A stretch of 36,969 nt of DNA from Hymenopellis radicata (Eukaryota > Basidiomycota > Agaricomycetes > Agaricales > Physalacriaceae), in assembly GCA_015501595.1 (NCBI GenBank), contig JADNRX010000512.1, positions 1-36,969 of the forward strand, in the 5' to 3' direction. The position numbers and the translations under genes are program-made. The notes beneath the pieces are model-generated. The model did no database searches. It was not told the origin of the DNA and was given only the letters and a program-made list of their open reading frames with translations. Positions 1 through 9,699 of the stretch are shown piece by piece. Numbering within the stretch: the first letter of the stretch is position 1; each line of letters begins with the position of its first letter.

Positions 1-958
1 GATTGACAAGGGGTTATCCAGAACCGGCACGGATACCGAACACTCAGCAGATGATGGATTCGAGATCAACGGACATCGAGGTTCAACGAGGCGCATGCGC
101 TCGTTGCGCACCATATCCATAACATAGTTGGCCTGAAGAATGTTAGTATACAAACTGAAGAGAATGTCGAGAACGTACCCAGGGAATGACGTTCTGTTTC
201 TCTTCCTCTGTCCGTGTATCCTTTGAGCGTTCAACAGGAAAGTGTTGCTGAGCCCCGATACTCTCAGAGGCTGCACTGTAGGAAATGTCTGTGAGTATAC
301 CGGAGCCCTTTAAGGAGTGACCTACATATCAAGTTTCTCAATGCAAATAATTCCCATCTCGTCGCCGGCGGCGGGCTTCAAGTTGTACGGCAGTTGGACG
401 TAACAAGACGCCTCAGGCGGTGCTTTGCATTTCTTGGGAGCAATGGTGGCCTGAAGCACAGCTTGAACAAGCCTTGCAATGTCACCCATTCGACCCACGA
501 GCAAGATAAGAGCCGTGGCGAAGATGAGCACTCCAGCGCTGGCTATCATGAGCTGAAAATTATCATATTGATCAAGAACACTATAGAATATGAGTAGGCA
601 GTCAGCAAAATGGTGGAAGAACGATATGAGACAAAAAAGCAAGAAGAAATATTGTGTGTACAGAAAAGAAACAAGTCGAACAAACAGTAAGAAAAGAGGA
701 ATATCGAGGCAGAGGTAAAATGAGGGCAGAATGGAGGCAAAAGTGGCGAACCAGCTCGGAATACCAGCAACGATCGAGTCGGCGGCAACGGGCCAACGGC
801 GACGAATCAACGAACTGTCCACGTCGATGACAGCGATGAGGGCAGTTGCCAAACACGAGGACGTTCTGTGAGAACGTCTCGTTTCTGCCGAAAGGACCCT
901 GCGCGGCAGCCGGATCGACCGATCCGACGTGACACGAAAGTCATTCTCCGGATAGAAG
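1..958. repeat. Direct repeat, copy 1 (matches 8742-9699)
   Basis: Bases 1-958 match 8742-9699 with a constant offset of 8741 and no difference that I saw; every open frame in the two copies is identical. Identity stops after GATAGAAG. The left limit is unknown because the window starts inside the repeat. Near-zero divergence implies a recent duplication, gene conversion or an assembly artefact. Confidence 0.93.
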
Positions 959-1257
959 TAAATCTTAAGGCCGACAGAATGACTTTCCTGTCACTGTGAC
1001 GGCCACGCTGACAGAACGGACCCTGGCTCGGCGGAAACGCCAAACAACGGCATGGAGCGAATCGCCCGAGCCATGCGAATGCGAGCTGGGATCGCGCTCG
1101 TGTTCAGGATGCGGTGATCGCGGGCTGGCTCGAGGAAACGCGAAAGTGGCGCCGAAGGCGCGGACCCAAAATGCGACGAAGAAAAGGAAGAGGAAAAAAA
1201 ATGACTTTGAGGTACTCACTGGTCAGGATGATTGCTGCTAGCGAGGAACAGCGGCAT
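1..1257 (-). CDS. Unknown small membrane protein, multi-exon, 3' end cut by window edge
   Basis: Exons read on the minus strand are 1257-1220, 865-662, 580-326, 275-179 and 132 to beyond the window; all junctions are GT-AG and keep frame. The missing last codons can be read from the duplicate copy, giving about 248 residues. The chosen start is MPLFLASSNHPDQ at 1257; earlier exons cannot be excluded. The middle of the protein is hydrophobic (SIVAGIPSWFATFASILPSF, then LMIASAGVLIFATALILLVG), suggesting two to four membrane segments. A polar tail of about 85 residues ends in a serine-rich stretch. I do not recognise the family. The first intron (1219-866, 354 nt) is far longer than the others (46-81 nt) and contains AAAGTCATT/AATGACTTT inverted repeats, so something may have inserted there. 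A membrane location is inferred from hydrophobicity only. Confidence 0.55.
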
Positions 1258-3603
1258 TGAGTATTGAGTAAGGCCAAATGCTGTAATAGTTTGTGTTAGT
1301 TGGAAGAGAATACAGAATGATGAACATACACTCACAGGAAGCAAGAGCAGGTCGCTGTCCGCGTCAATTCCAGGCCAGTGACAGTCGAAATTTAAGAGTA
1401 AGTAGATTAAACCAAATCAGAACACGCGTTAATATCGCGTTAAGGGTGTCCACCGGCTCCTCGGCACTTGAGGGAATCGCCGGAATCTGACGAGAACGTC
1501 TCTACCGCCATGGCGAAAGTCTTTTTCTCACTTCCAGCACCTTTTTTCGTGGCTGGGCTCCCTGCCAAATATTTTTGGAAGCTCTGGTGGGCGGGCAAAA
1601 TGACTTTTCAAAAGACTTTCGCGTCTGGTACGCGTGGTGCTCCGCTCACATGACAGCTCTGATTTCTTCACAGGCTTGTTTGTTGACTCCATTGTTCCAC
1701 ACCACAACTACGTCGCCATCCGTCCTCGCCGCCGTTGTTCCTCGTCGTCAGCTCTTCACCCAGCATCTTCCCTCCCGATCGCAACCACGCGCTTATGTTG
1801 CGGCCGCAACCTCAGATATTGTTGCCCGTCCCGAGCCATGCCACGGACGAGCTCCCCTCAATCGTACGCTGCGCGCTTCAAGGCTACCATCCAGCAGTTT
1901 TCCTCCCGCCTTCCTAAGACCACTGTCGCGGCCACGCGCTTATGTCGCACGACGCGAGCACCCCACGCTATCTTCGATGCTGGAGCAACTCGTGCTTGCA
2001 GCGTCGTTCTCTCTGAACCGCCCACTACGGAACCCGCCATCAGAGATCAACGCGCCCTTTACTAGTGCGAGAAGGCAGTGGCTTTAGCTTCTGCACCCCC
2101 GCAGACGACGGCTTTGAAGCATAGCCCTTTCACACTGCGTACGTTTATTTGTCTCGTCTACTCTTGCACTAATCATACTTTTTGTTTAGCATTCTCCCAG
2201 ATCGACCACGCCGTCGTGTCACACACCGTCAAATTTGGATGCTGAAGACCGGACTACTCTTTGTTATTGTTGTCCTTCTTTTTGGTCAGAACCTCATCCA
2301 TTTTCACCCTGGCGTCAACACTTACATACCTTTCGTCGACAGGCTCTACTTCATGATTTAGACAAGGGTGCAGCGGCTTAAAGCCGCTGACTCGCCTTGC
2401 TCGCGACACACTTGTCTTTGCACTGATAGGTAGAACGAGGCTCATTTGGATTCTGTACGATACACACAGTATGAGCGCCGTCGGCGCGCTCATCGTTGCA
2501 AGGTGAGATTCTTAATTTCGACTCGCTAGTCCAGCATTGGACATCGGATGACCGCTATAGGGCGTGATGCTGTGCTGCTCTCCGGTACTTACGCCGCTAT
2601 TATGCTTGGAAGGAGGATACCACGCCACGCTGCCCATGTCTAGGCGACATGATGGTCGGGAAGTCGGCGGGACGTTCGATCTCTAGTTGAACACTTGACT
2701 ATCCTGGAGGGGGACTACCAATGGAGGGTTTGTCGTCAAGTTTTGGCGCCGACGTCTAACAAGAGTGAGCAATTCATAGTATTTTGTTCCAATTGATCAA
2801 TGAACTGATTTTTTACCTTAGACATACCTTCAACTTCGTAGCGCTGAACCCTACGCGTTGTCAAACCGCCTTCCTCCTTCACGTCAACTCGGACTTTTTA
2901 TTGCCCAGGATTTCGCGCCGAGGTTTGCTGACCCAGCGATACCTCTCTACCTATCGCGTTCTAGGGCCAAGAACTGCTACACGCTGTAATTGGACCTCGA
3001 CGCAGAGGTGTTTTGGGTTCAGGCCCGCCCGATTACAGTGTGTATGTGGTCCTGGCTTTGGAGCGTGTTGCAATATTTTCGGAGTGCGACACGCTCGAGG
3101 TCATACGGTAGGTAGGCCTCGTTATTTGTTGTTTAGATTTTCACTAATGCCACACACAGGGATCGGAACTATGGGATGCCTCGTCTATGTCGTCGGCGAC
3201 AGCTTTGGGAAGCTTAGCTGCTCTGCGCCCGTAAACACCTCGACTGACTCAGTGCCGGCGAATGACTCGACCGCCTCTGCGGCGGCCCAGTTTGGAGGTT
3301 GAGCCATGCATGGCGCCAAAGCCGGTATGCATTTCTATTGTCTGCACCGCCCGTTGGTCGACAAGGTGCCGACTTAGAGGCAGGCCGACCTTGAGCAGGT
3401 ATCTGTCGGCATCATGTCACTGCGGGTGGTGCATGCCGTTCCAACATACATTGATCTCATCGTCATTGACAGTGTTCCCTTCCCGGATTCTTATAATATG
3501 AGAATGGACCGGTGTCCCGCTGTCGATGGAAATTAAACAACGACACCTGTTCTCGTTCTTTTTAATCATTACATTTGCAAGTCTTTTTGTTAAATGAAGT
3601 GCA
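1258..3603. other. About 2.3 kb with no supportable gene
   Basis: Only short overlapping open frames occur. A stretch at 2819-2990 follows an intron-like segment ending TTAG and reads as about 55 residues before a stop, but I do not recognise it. A 19-bp perfect palindrome with core AGCGGCTTAAAGCCGCT lies near 2371-2389. The rest looks like old, decayed DNA. Confidence 0.5.
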
Positions 3604-3817
3604 ATGGCCGCACCACGGACGATTGATGTCGGAGGCGGCCTGACTGGACTCAGCGCCGCACATACCTTGCTGGAGAACGGCGCTAGCGTTCTGCGTTTGG
3701 AACAAGAAGCCATCGTGAGTAGGCGGAGCGTAGTTACACGAACCGTACTGATGCAGTCCAAGATTGGGACGCAATTCCATCAAGGCAAGTTCTGGCATCG
3801 ATGGTGCTGGTACGTCC
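3604..3817 (+). pseudogene. Fragment of OSM1-type fumarate reductase flavoprotein gene
   Basis: The first stretch reads MAAPRTIDVGGGLTGLSAAH followed by TLLENGASVLRLEQE. This is the N-terminal FAD-binding Rossmann motif (GGGLxGLSAAHTLLE) of soluble fungal fumarate reductases. An intron-like segment GTGAGT...GATGCAG (3714-3755) follows. Then, in another frame, GRNSIKASSGIDGAGT matches the family's conserved GGNSxKAxSGINGAGT block. A donor-like GTACGT comes next, but later exons cannot be read. Active enzymes of this family have about 500 residues, so this is a broken 5' fragment. It could not make an enzyme. Capture by a mobile element is possible but no flanking element ends were seen. Confidence 0.7.
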
Positions 3818-4448
3818 TTGCGCACTTGTTGTAGATGTGTCTCCTCGCTCATTTCCTCCTCCAAAGCCTTGACCTCCCTCGAATCATATGACGCCTCAAC
3901 CAGGCAACACCCTCGTTGCACGTCGGGGCGAGGCACGGCCTACATTGGACCACCTCTTCGTCGTCGTACCCCTGCACTCTGAGGATATGCCCCGGGGCGT
4001 GTTGAGGAGAAGACGGTTTTGAGGAGAAGACGGTGTTGTTGGGAGATGTTGGTCGAGGAGGTTGAAGACGTCTTGATGGGAGGAGATGGTCTTGAGGAGG
4101 GTGTCGTGTGACGAGGTGAGGGTTGAGACGGCTGGCGAAGCGCTGCATGGATGATACTCGACGGCGCTTACGACCCCGGTCACACTCACGCGCGGGGCCT
4201 GCTTGCATGGGTGGAGGCGACTCGCGAGGGTGTCTCTTCCTCCTTCCCCGCCTCATCAACATCGTCGCTGACGTCGAGCGCGACGACAACTTCACCCTCT
4301 AACACCTCTCGTTGCGACTACTTCAAGCTTGGCCCGATACTTCTGTAATTATAATCTAATTATAACTACTCTACTCTACACCTGTTAAATGGACTTGTTA
4401 GCATATAATCCCGTGCGTCGTACAAAGTAGCTTACTTTGTACCAGATA

Positions 4449-5982
4449 CAGTACAGATATTTTACAATTGGTTGGACATCGATCGCGATCACAATAATTA
4501 AATCCAAAAAATCAAAAAATGCAGAATTCGTCGCAAAAGCTTTCCAGCTCGCACCACGTCAACTGATTCATTGCTCGACATAGATATTCATCGAAGACAT
4601 CATAAAGGTAGACCCTAGAGTGGACAGGAGGCCTCAAATGTGGACCTGCAGCGTTTGGAGAGCGGCGGTCGGGCAAATCGCGTGTTGGCTGTGCTAGCGA
4701 TGACAAGTAGTCCTGTAACCGAACCCTAGATGAGTGACAAGTCGACGATATAGGGTCCTGGTTTTCTCGTCAAAAAAATGGCAGGTAGAACACGCCTTCC
4801 TATTATGGTATGCGATCGAGAAAATTCCATGTGTCGCTCGCGTGTTTGAGACCCATTTGGGAGCGTGAGATTTGGCTGGCTCGCGGATGTCGGCCTTTGG
4901 CTTCAAAATCCAATATATTTAACATAACAAAGTGCACAGAATATGTACTAGCACTCATTCAAGGCTTTCTGCCACCTTCAACAAGCCTTTTCCTTTACAG
5001 AATTTTACGGTACCGTGGGCGTCGCGTGGCAAACACCTAGTAAATTCTCGATCATATACCATAATAGGAAGGTGTGTTCTACCTGCCATTTTTTCGACGA
5101 GAACTCCCAGACCCTATATCGCAGGTTTACCTTCTCATATATGGTCGGTAACGAGACTAGATGACAAGGGCTTCAGCGGTGCGTACAACCTGCGTACAAC
5201 TTTGCGGGAGCCATGGTATTGCCTTACTGATCCCTCTGCCGTTCCATAGAATGGACATAGCAAGGTCCGGATGCTGACTCGAAGAACGACCTCAACATCG
5301 ATAACCTCACGGAGCCACGAGCGGAATCGAATCTTGTTGCAGCAGGGCGCTGAGCGCATCCGGGCTCGGTAATCCGACCGCATTTAGTACGCCAGATACG
5401 AGGGTAATTGGGGCGCCCATAGGTCAAAGCCATGAGTCGGCTAGTCAGCCAGTCGCCATCACGCCATGCCATCCTGTCGGAAAGACTTGTCCGGCCACCA
5501 CAATCCCCAATGCCCTCACCTCTCGAGCCGTTACCCTCTTTCCATCCCGCTCCAGCAGTTTCCTGACCCTCAACGCAGCACTCTGCGATGCCTGCGTGGT
5601 GCGATGGGCTCTGCGCCACGTTAGTTCGCTTGGAATCACGGCTACCACTGCGCAGTATCTACGTTCTTATGCATCTATCCTATCTCTATCAATTCCTCCA
5701 CCATCTTGTAGCCAGCCCGCCCCTCAGGTAGTGTTAATTGACATCATTATCCTCATCATCGCGAAGACAGTAAACTTGAACTATATCGAAGCGGCGAAGC
5801 TTCCCTGCTTGCAGGATGCTTTGAGCATGTCTTACATGCATATACAAAGATTTCTACTTTCATTCTCTGGCTGCAGAACCCTTAGTGCGAGCTGGAAAGT
5901 TTTTGCGACGAATTCTGCATTTTTTGATTTTTAAGTATTGTGATCGCGATCGATGTCCAACCATTTGTAAAATATCTGTACT
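4449..5982. mobile_element. TA-flanked terminal-inverted-repeat element (Tc1/mariner/pogo-like MITE), 1.53 kb
   Basis: The left arm (4449-4554) starts CAGTACAGATATTTTACAA. The right arm (5885-5982), reverse-complemented, starts AAGTACAGATATTTTACAAA and matches almost throughout, including the GATCGCGATC stretch. TA dinucleotides flank both ends (4447-4448 and 5983-5984). CAGT-like ends with TA duplications are usual for Tc1/mariner and pogo/Fot1 elements. No transposase can be read inside, so it is non-autonomous. It holds a second fold-back pair (4746-5121). An open frame on the minus strand at 5445-5648 is unrecognised. Confidence 0.75.
4746..5121. repeat. Nested fold-back inside the 4449-5982 element
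   Basis: Arms of about 80 bp (4746-4825 and 5042-5121) are inverted copies sharing ATGGCAGGTAGAACAC and TTCCTATTATGGTAT, separated by about 215 bp. The arm ends read TATAGGGTC / GACCCTATA, compatible with a TA-target MITE inserted in the larger element. It could also be an internal part of the larger element. Confidence 0.65.
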
Positions 5983-6999
5983 TATCCCGAATAAACCGGT
6001 TTCCTTCATCAGAAACTGTTAGTGTCCTGGGCTCAGAGGTGACAAAAAGTAATACCTCCCAAGTCCGCGCGCGACGACCAGTCAAGGTAGTCAAGAGCCG
6101 TCATCCCAAATCCTGTTCAGACGGTAAGAACGTGTTCCATGGAGAACAGGCCGAATACTTACCATCTCATTTTCAGCCACATCTGCCATTCAATTCGCAG
6201 GAGTAACGGCTACCAAGTAACAAGGAAACCACTTACCTCCAACGCATATTCCGTAAGCGATATCCGAGCGAACGAGACTGTACTGCCGAAAAGATCGCAG
6301 TCAGAAATCACGAATAGACATGGTGCAATGCTAAGACTTACTACTGTGTCGCTTGCCAAAAAGACATGCAGACCCTACAGCGCAAAGCTGAGTAAACAAA
6401 AGAGGCTGCAATCAACGTGGTTAGTGAGATAGCCCGGTCCCAGCAGAGAGAAGCCTTACTCGAGACCAGAACTCGACCGCACTCGACGAGCCAATGCCGG
6501 CGTGTTCGACTTGAAGACAAGTCACTCAGCGGTGCGAGGAATGAGACCACCACGCATACCACAAACATCAACACCTGCTAAAGCTTCAGTCAATAATGAA
6601 GGATACATGTAAGAGGGCTCGACACAGTGTTGAAGAAGAGTCTTATTCAATGAGCATCAGGAAAACCGCCTGAGGCTTGTAGCGGACGAAGCGTCCGGTA
6701 CGTAAGGTAGTGCTCGGTAGGATGGTAGGCTTCCGATCACTTCCGTACCCTACTGGTAGACTACCAGAACCTATGGCAAGCTCTATGCCATACTCCCTCC
6801 CAGCCATTTGGACTTGTAATTTTTTTCACCTTGGGCATTCCTATTTAGGGAGGTCCAACCATCGCGTGATCCCATGTTGATCTTTGCTTCCTGCCATCAC
6901 CTGGCATTTGCGTTGGTACTACTTTCGCCCTTGCAAGCCCCAAACAACGACGGATGCGACTGCACTGGCTTGGACGATTTACGACTGGCCTATATCGAG
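5983..6999. other. About 1 kb without a supportable gene
   Basis: Short open frames only, none with a recognisable motif. I see no element ends or tandem repeats here. Confidence 0.5.
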
Positions 7000-7490
7000 G
7001 ACCTGCCTAGCAACGATGCTACGATGATGAGAGCGAGCCCAGTGACTACGACGGTGCCAGCGGACGAAGACGACGACGCTAGTGGACGACGCCGATGACG
7101 CTAGTGGACCGCGACGACAATGCCAGCGGACAATGACAATGATGCCAGCAGACTACGCCCACAAGGATCCATCCTAGCGGCGACGAGGACGTAGCCCAGC
7201 AAGGACGACCATGACGATATTCTAGCGGGCGACAGTAACGATATCAGTTGGGTGACGACGACGGCGATGAGGACCAGCTAGGAGGTCAAGCCCAACGAGG
7301 ACGAGGATCAGCCAGTTATGCCAGTCTAGGACGATGAGGACCAGTCCGGCGACGAGACAGCCCAACGACCACGAGGATGAACCTAGCGACGACGATGCCA
7401 GCTGAGCGAGAACAAGAACGATACCAGGCGAGGACGAGCACCAGCCCAGAGACGACGAGGTCGAGCCGAACGAGGATGAGGATGAAAACT
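7000..7490 (+). repeat. Degenerate acidic-coding low-complexity remnant
   Basis: The sequence is an irregular run of GACGA/GATGCCAGCGG-type units. Read in successive frames it gives Asp/Glu/Ser-rich peptides such as DDESEPSDYDGASG, broken by frameshifts and stops. This resembles the decayed acidic tail of a large fungal protein; transposases such as the KDZ type often end that way, but no KDZ core motif is visible. The antisense frames are artificially leucine/serine rich. Confidence 0.5.
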
Positions 7491-7884
7491 TCCAATGTTG
7501 ACGGACATACCGAGGGGGAAAGGCACGCACCAATTACGCGGTGGACTACGCGTTGCGAACGAAGAGTCAGTCGTGAATACTGGTATGTCTTGCATCCATT
7601 CTTTCATCACTCGTCTAATGAGTCAACTAGTAGATAGTCTTCGCATTTTTCAAGCCTTAGTTCCTCGTACCCTTGCACTCGTCTATCTAATTGCATGCAG
7701 CTATTTTTTGAATGAAATTTTTGTTTATTACTATCCTATGGTGTGATTTGGGGAATGGGAAACCGGTCGGAGTGAGCAGATGCGTTCTGTAGCTGTTTGG
7801 TAGCCTTCCGGAAAGCTACAGGAGGCTCTCTGGGCTCATCGTAGCGCAGCGTTGGGGGGACCTAGCAACGAGAGCTACGGTCCT

Positions 7885-8475
7885 ACCATAACTCAGGAGA
7901 GCTCAGTAGTGCTCCTGAGTGCATCTGGTTTTCCTGATGAGGACCTTGGTCGTTGTCAAAGTCGAGGCTGACAAAGGGGTAATCAGGGAGAGCCTTCGAG
8001 TCAGGCTTGGTGTTATCGTCGCCAAGAGAGCATAGAAAAGGTCGTGAGCGCAGACTTCTTCCTTGCCAGGGTTCTTCCTGAGGTTGAGAAACTCGAAGAT
8101 ATTGGCATGCCACCGTGGTCGAATAGCCGCATCCACAGGAGCGTTGTCGTCTGATTGCTCTCACCGGCGCGAAGCCAAATGAGATAAGGACGTGTCGCGA
8201 AGGCAACGTCGCACACAATAGGATGGTCATCATAGCCAAGTCAAGTTGATGTCTGCTCGAGATAGTCAGCGTCGACGAAGAAGCAAGACAAGAACGTACC
8301 TCAACAAGGTGTTTGAGTAGACAAGCACTGGCATTGAATGTCGATGCTGAGAAGAGTCAGTAATCGATACCAGTTGAAAGAAAGTGTACACCTATTTGAA
8401 AGCGAGCGGCATAGCGATCCCGTCCCGAGAGTCGGTCGGCGGTGAGCTCAAGCATGAAGGTGTCGATGTCTTGAC
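7885..8475 (-). pseudogene. Fragmentary spliced gene of unknown type
   Basis: Reading the minus strand, exon-like pieces are separated by convincing 45-50 nt introns (GTGTAC...CTTCTCAG near 8390-8346 and GTACGT...CGAGCAG near 8299-8253). The pieces read RCRQDIDTFMLELTADRLSG, then ASTFNASACLLKHLVE. The next piece opens with a stop in the continuing frame. Below it, a 118-codon open frame and an overlapping one with [18 protein letters not shown] are present. I recognise no family. The in-frame stop after a clean splice suggests a decayed gene, though a different exon choice could rescue it. It lies just downstream of the second membrane-protein copy. Confidence 0.3.
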
Positions 8476-8720
8476 GGCAACGAAGGATCTAGAGACAAGT
8501 CGTCAACATTGGTCAAGGTCGAAAGATCAACATACCTTCAAGAAATCAACAAGCAAGAGTCTCTTCTTGATTGGTCGTTAGCGAACTCTTGCTACAACCA
8601 ATCACATTGAATTCGAACTCGACAACAGTGGGGTTCAAAGGACTTTGGCAGGTATGGATTCCTCGGTCAGCTCTGATCTTGTTGACATATAGAAACTACA
8701 GGATATCGACACCATTACTT

Positions 8721-9606
8721 CTATTCCCTTTGGGAGCTTTCGATTGACAAGGGGTTATCCAGAACCGGCACGGATACCGAACACTCAGCAGATGATGGAT
8801 TCGAGATCAACGGACATCGAGGTTCAACGAGGCGCATGCGCTCGTTGCGCACCATATCCATAACATAGTTGGCCTGAAGAATGTTAGTATACAAACTGAA
8901 GAGAATGTCGAGAACGTACCCAGGGAATGACGTTCTGTTTCTCTTCCTCTGTCCGTGTATCCTTTGAGCGTTCAACAGGAAAGTGTTGCTGAGCCCCGAT
9001 ACTCTCAGAGGCTGCACTGTAGGAAATGTCTGTGAGTATACCGGAGCCCTTTAAGGAGTGACCTACATATCAAGTTTCTCAATGCAAATAATTCCCATCT
9101 CGTCGCCGGCGGCGGGCTTCAAGTTGTACGGCAGTTGGACGTAACAAGACGCCTCAGGCGGTGCTTTGCATTTCTTGGGAGCAATGGTGGCCTGAAGCAC
9201 AGCTTGAACAAGCCTTGCAATGTCACCCATTCGACCCACGAGCAAGATAAGAGCCGTGGCGAAGATGAGCACTCCAGCGCTGGCTATCATGAGCTGAAAA
9301 TTATCATATTGATCAAGAACACTATAGAATATGAGTAGGCAGTCAGCAAAATGGTGGAAGAACGATATGAGACAAAAAAGCAAGAAGAAATATTGTGTGT
9401 ACAGAAAAGAAACAAGTCGAACAAACAGTAAGAAAAGAGGAATATCGAGGCAGAGGTAAAATGAGGGCAGAATGGAGGCAAAAGTGGCGAACCAGCTCGG
9501 AATACCAGCAACGATCGAGTCGGCGGCAACGGGCCAACGGCGACGAATCAACGAACTGTCCACGTCGATGACAGCGATGAGGGCAGTTGCCAAACACGAG
9601 GACGTT
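8721..9606 (-). pseudogene. Second copy of the unknown membrane protein gene, lacking its first exon
   Basis: Exons on the minus strand are 9606-9403, 9321-9067, 9016-8920 and 8873-8721. Phases agree across all three introns and the last exon ends SIESSQRE then TAG. The sequence equals the copy at the window's left edge. The duplication stops at 9699 inside the first intron, so the exon carrying the start methionine is missing and macrosatellite DNA takes its place. A start could be taken at the ATG at 9593 (MATALIAVIDVDSSLIRRRW), which would keep most of the protein, so expression is not excluded. This copy supplies the C-terminal end that the first copy lacks in this window. Confidence 0.6.
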
Positions 9607-9699
9607 CTGTGAGAACGTCTCGTTTCTGCCGAAAGGACCCTGCGCGGCAGCCGGATCGACCGATCCGACGTGACACGAAAGTCATTCTCCGGATAGAAG
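8742..9699. repeat. Direct repeat, copy 2, joined to the macrosatellite
   Basis: Copy of bases 1-958. At the right border GATAGAAG runs directly into GAGGAAGAGAAA. The same satellite sequence at about 26620 is preceded by different DNA ending AAGAAG. The two partners share AGAAG at the junction, the microhomology expected of an end-joining or template-switch event. Confidence 0.88.

Noticed and set aside
2784..3302. A 172-codon open frame as a gene
   Set aside because: No motif; an intron-like segment and a better-looking alternative frame overlap it, and that frame also stops.
7222..7610. Serine/leucine-rich minus-strand proteins
   Set aside because: Antisense shadows of the acidic low-complexity remnant.
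1..9699. The identical 958-bp direct repeats as LTRs of a retrotransposon
   Set aside because: The repeat contains spliced gene exons and the 7.8 kb between copies has no reverse transcriptase, integrase or gag-like frame, no primer-binding site and no target duplication.
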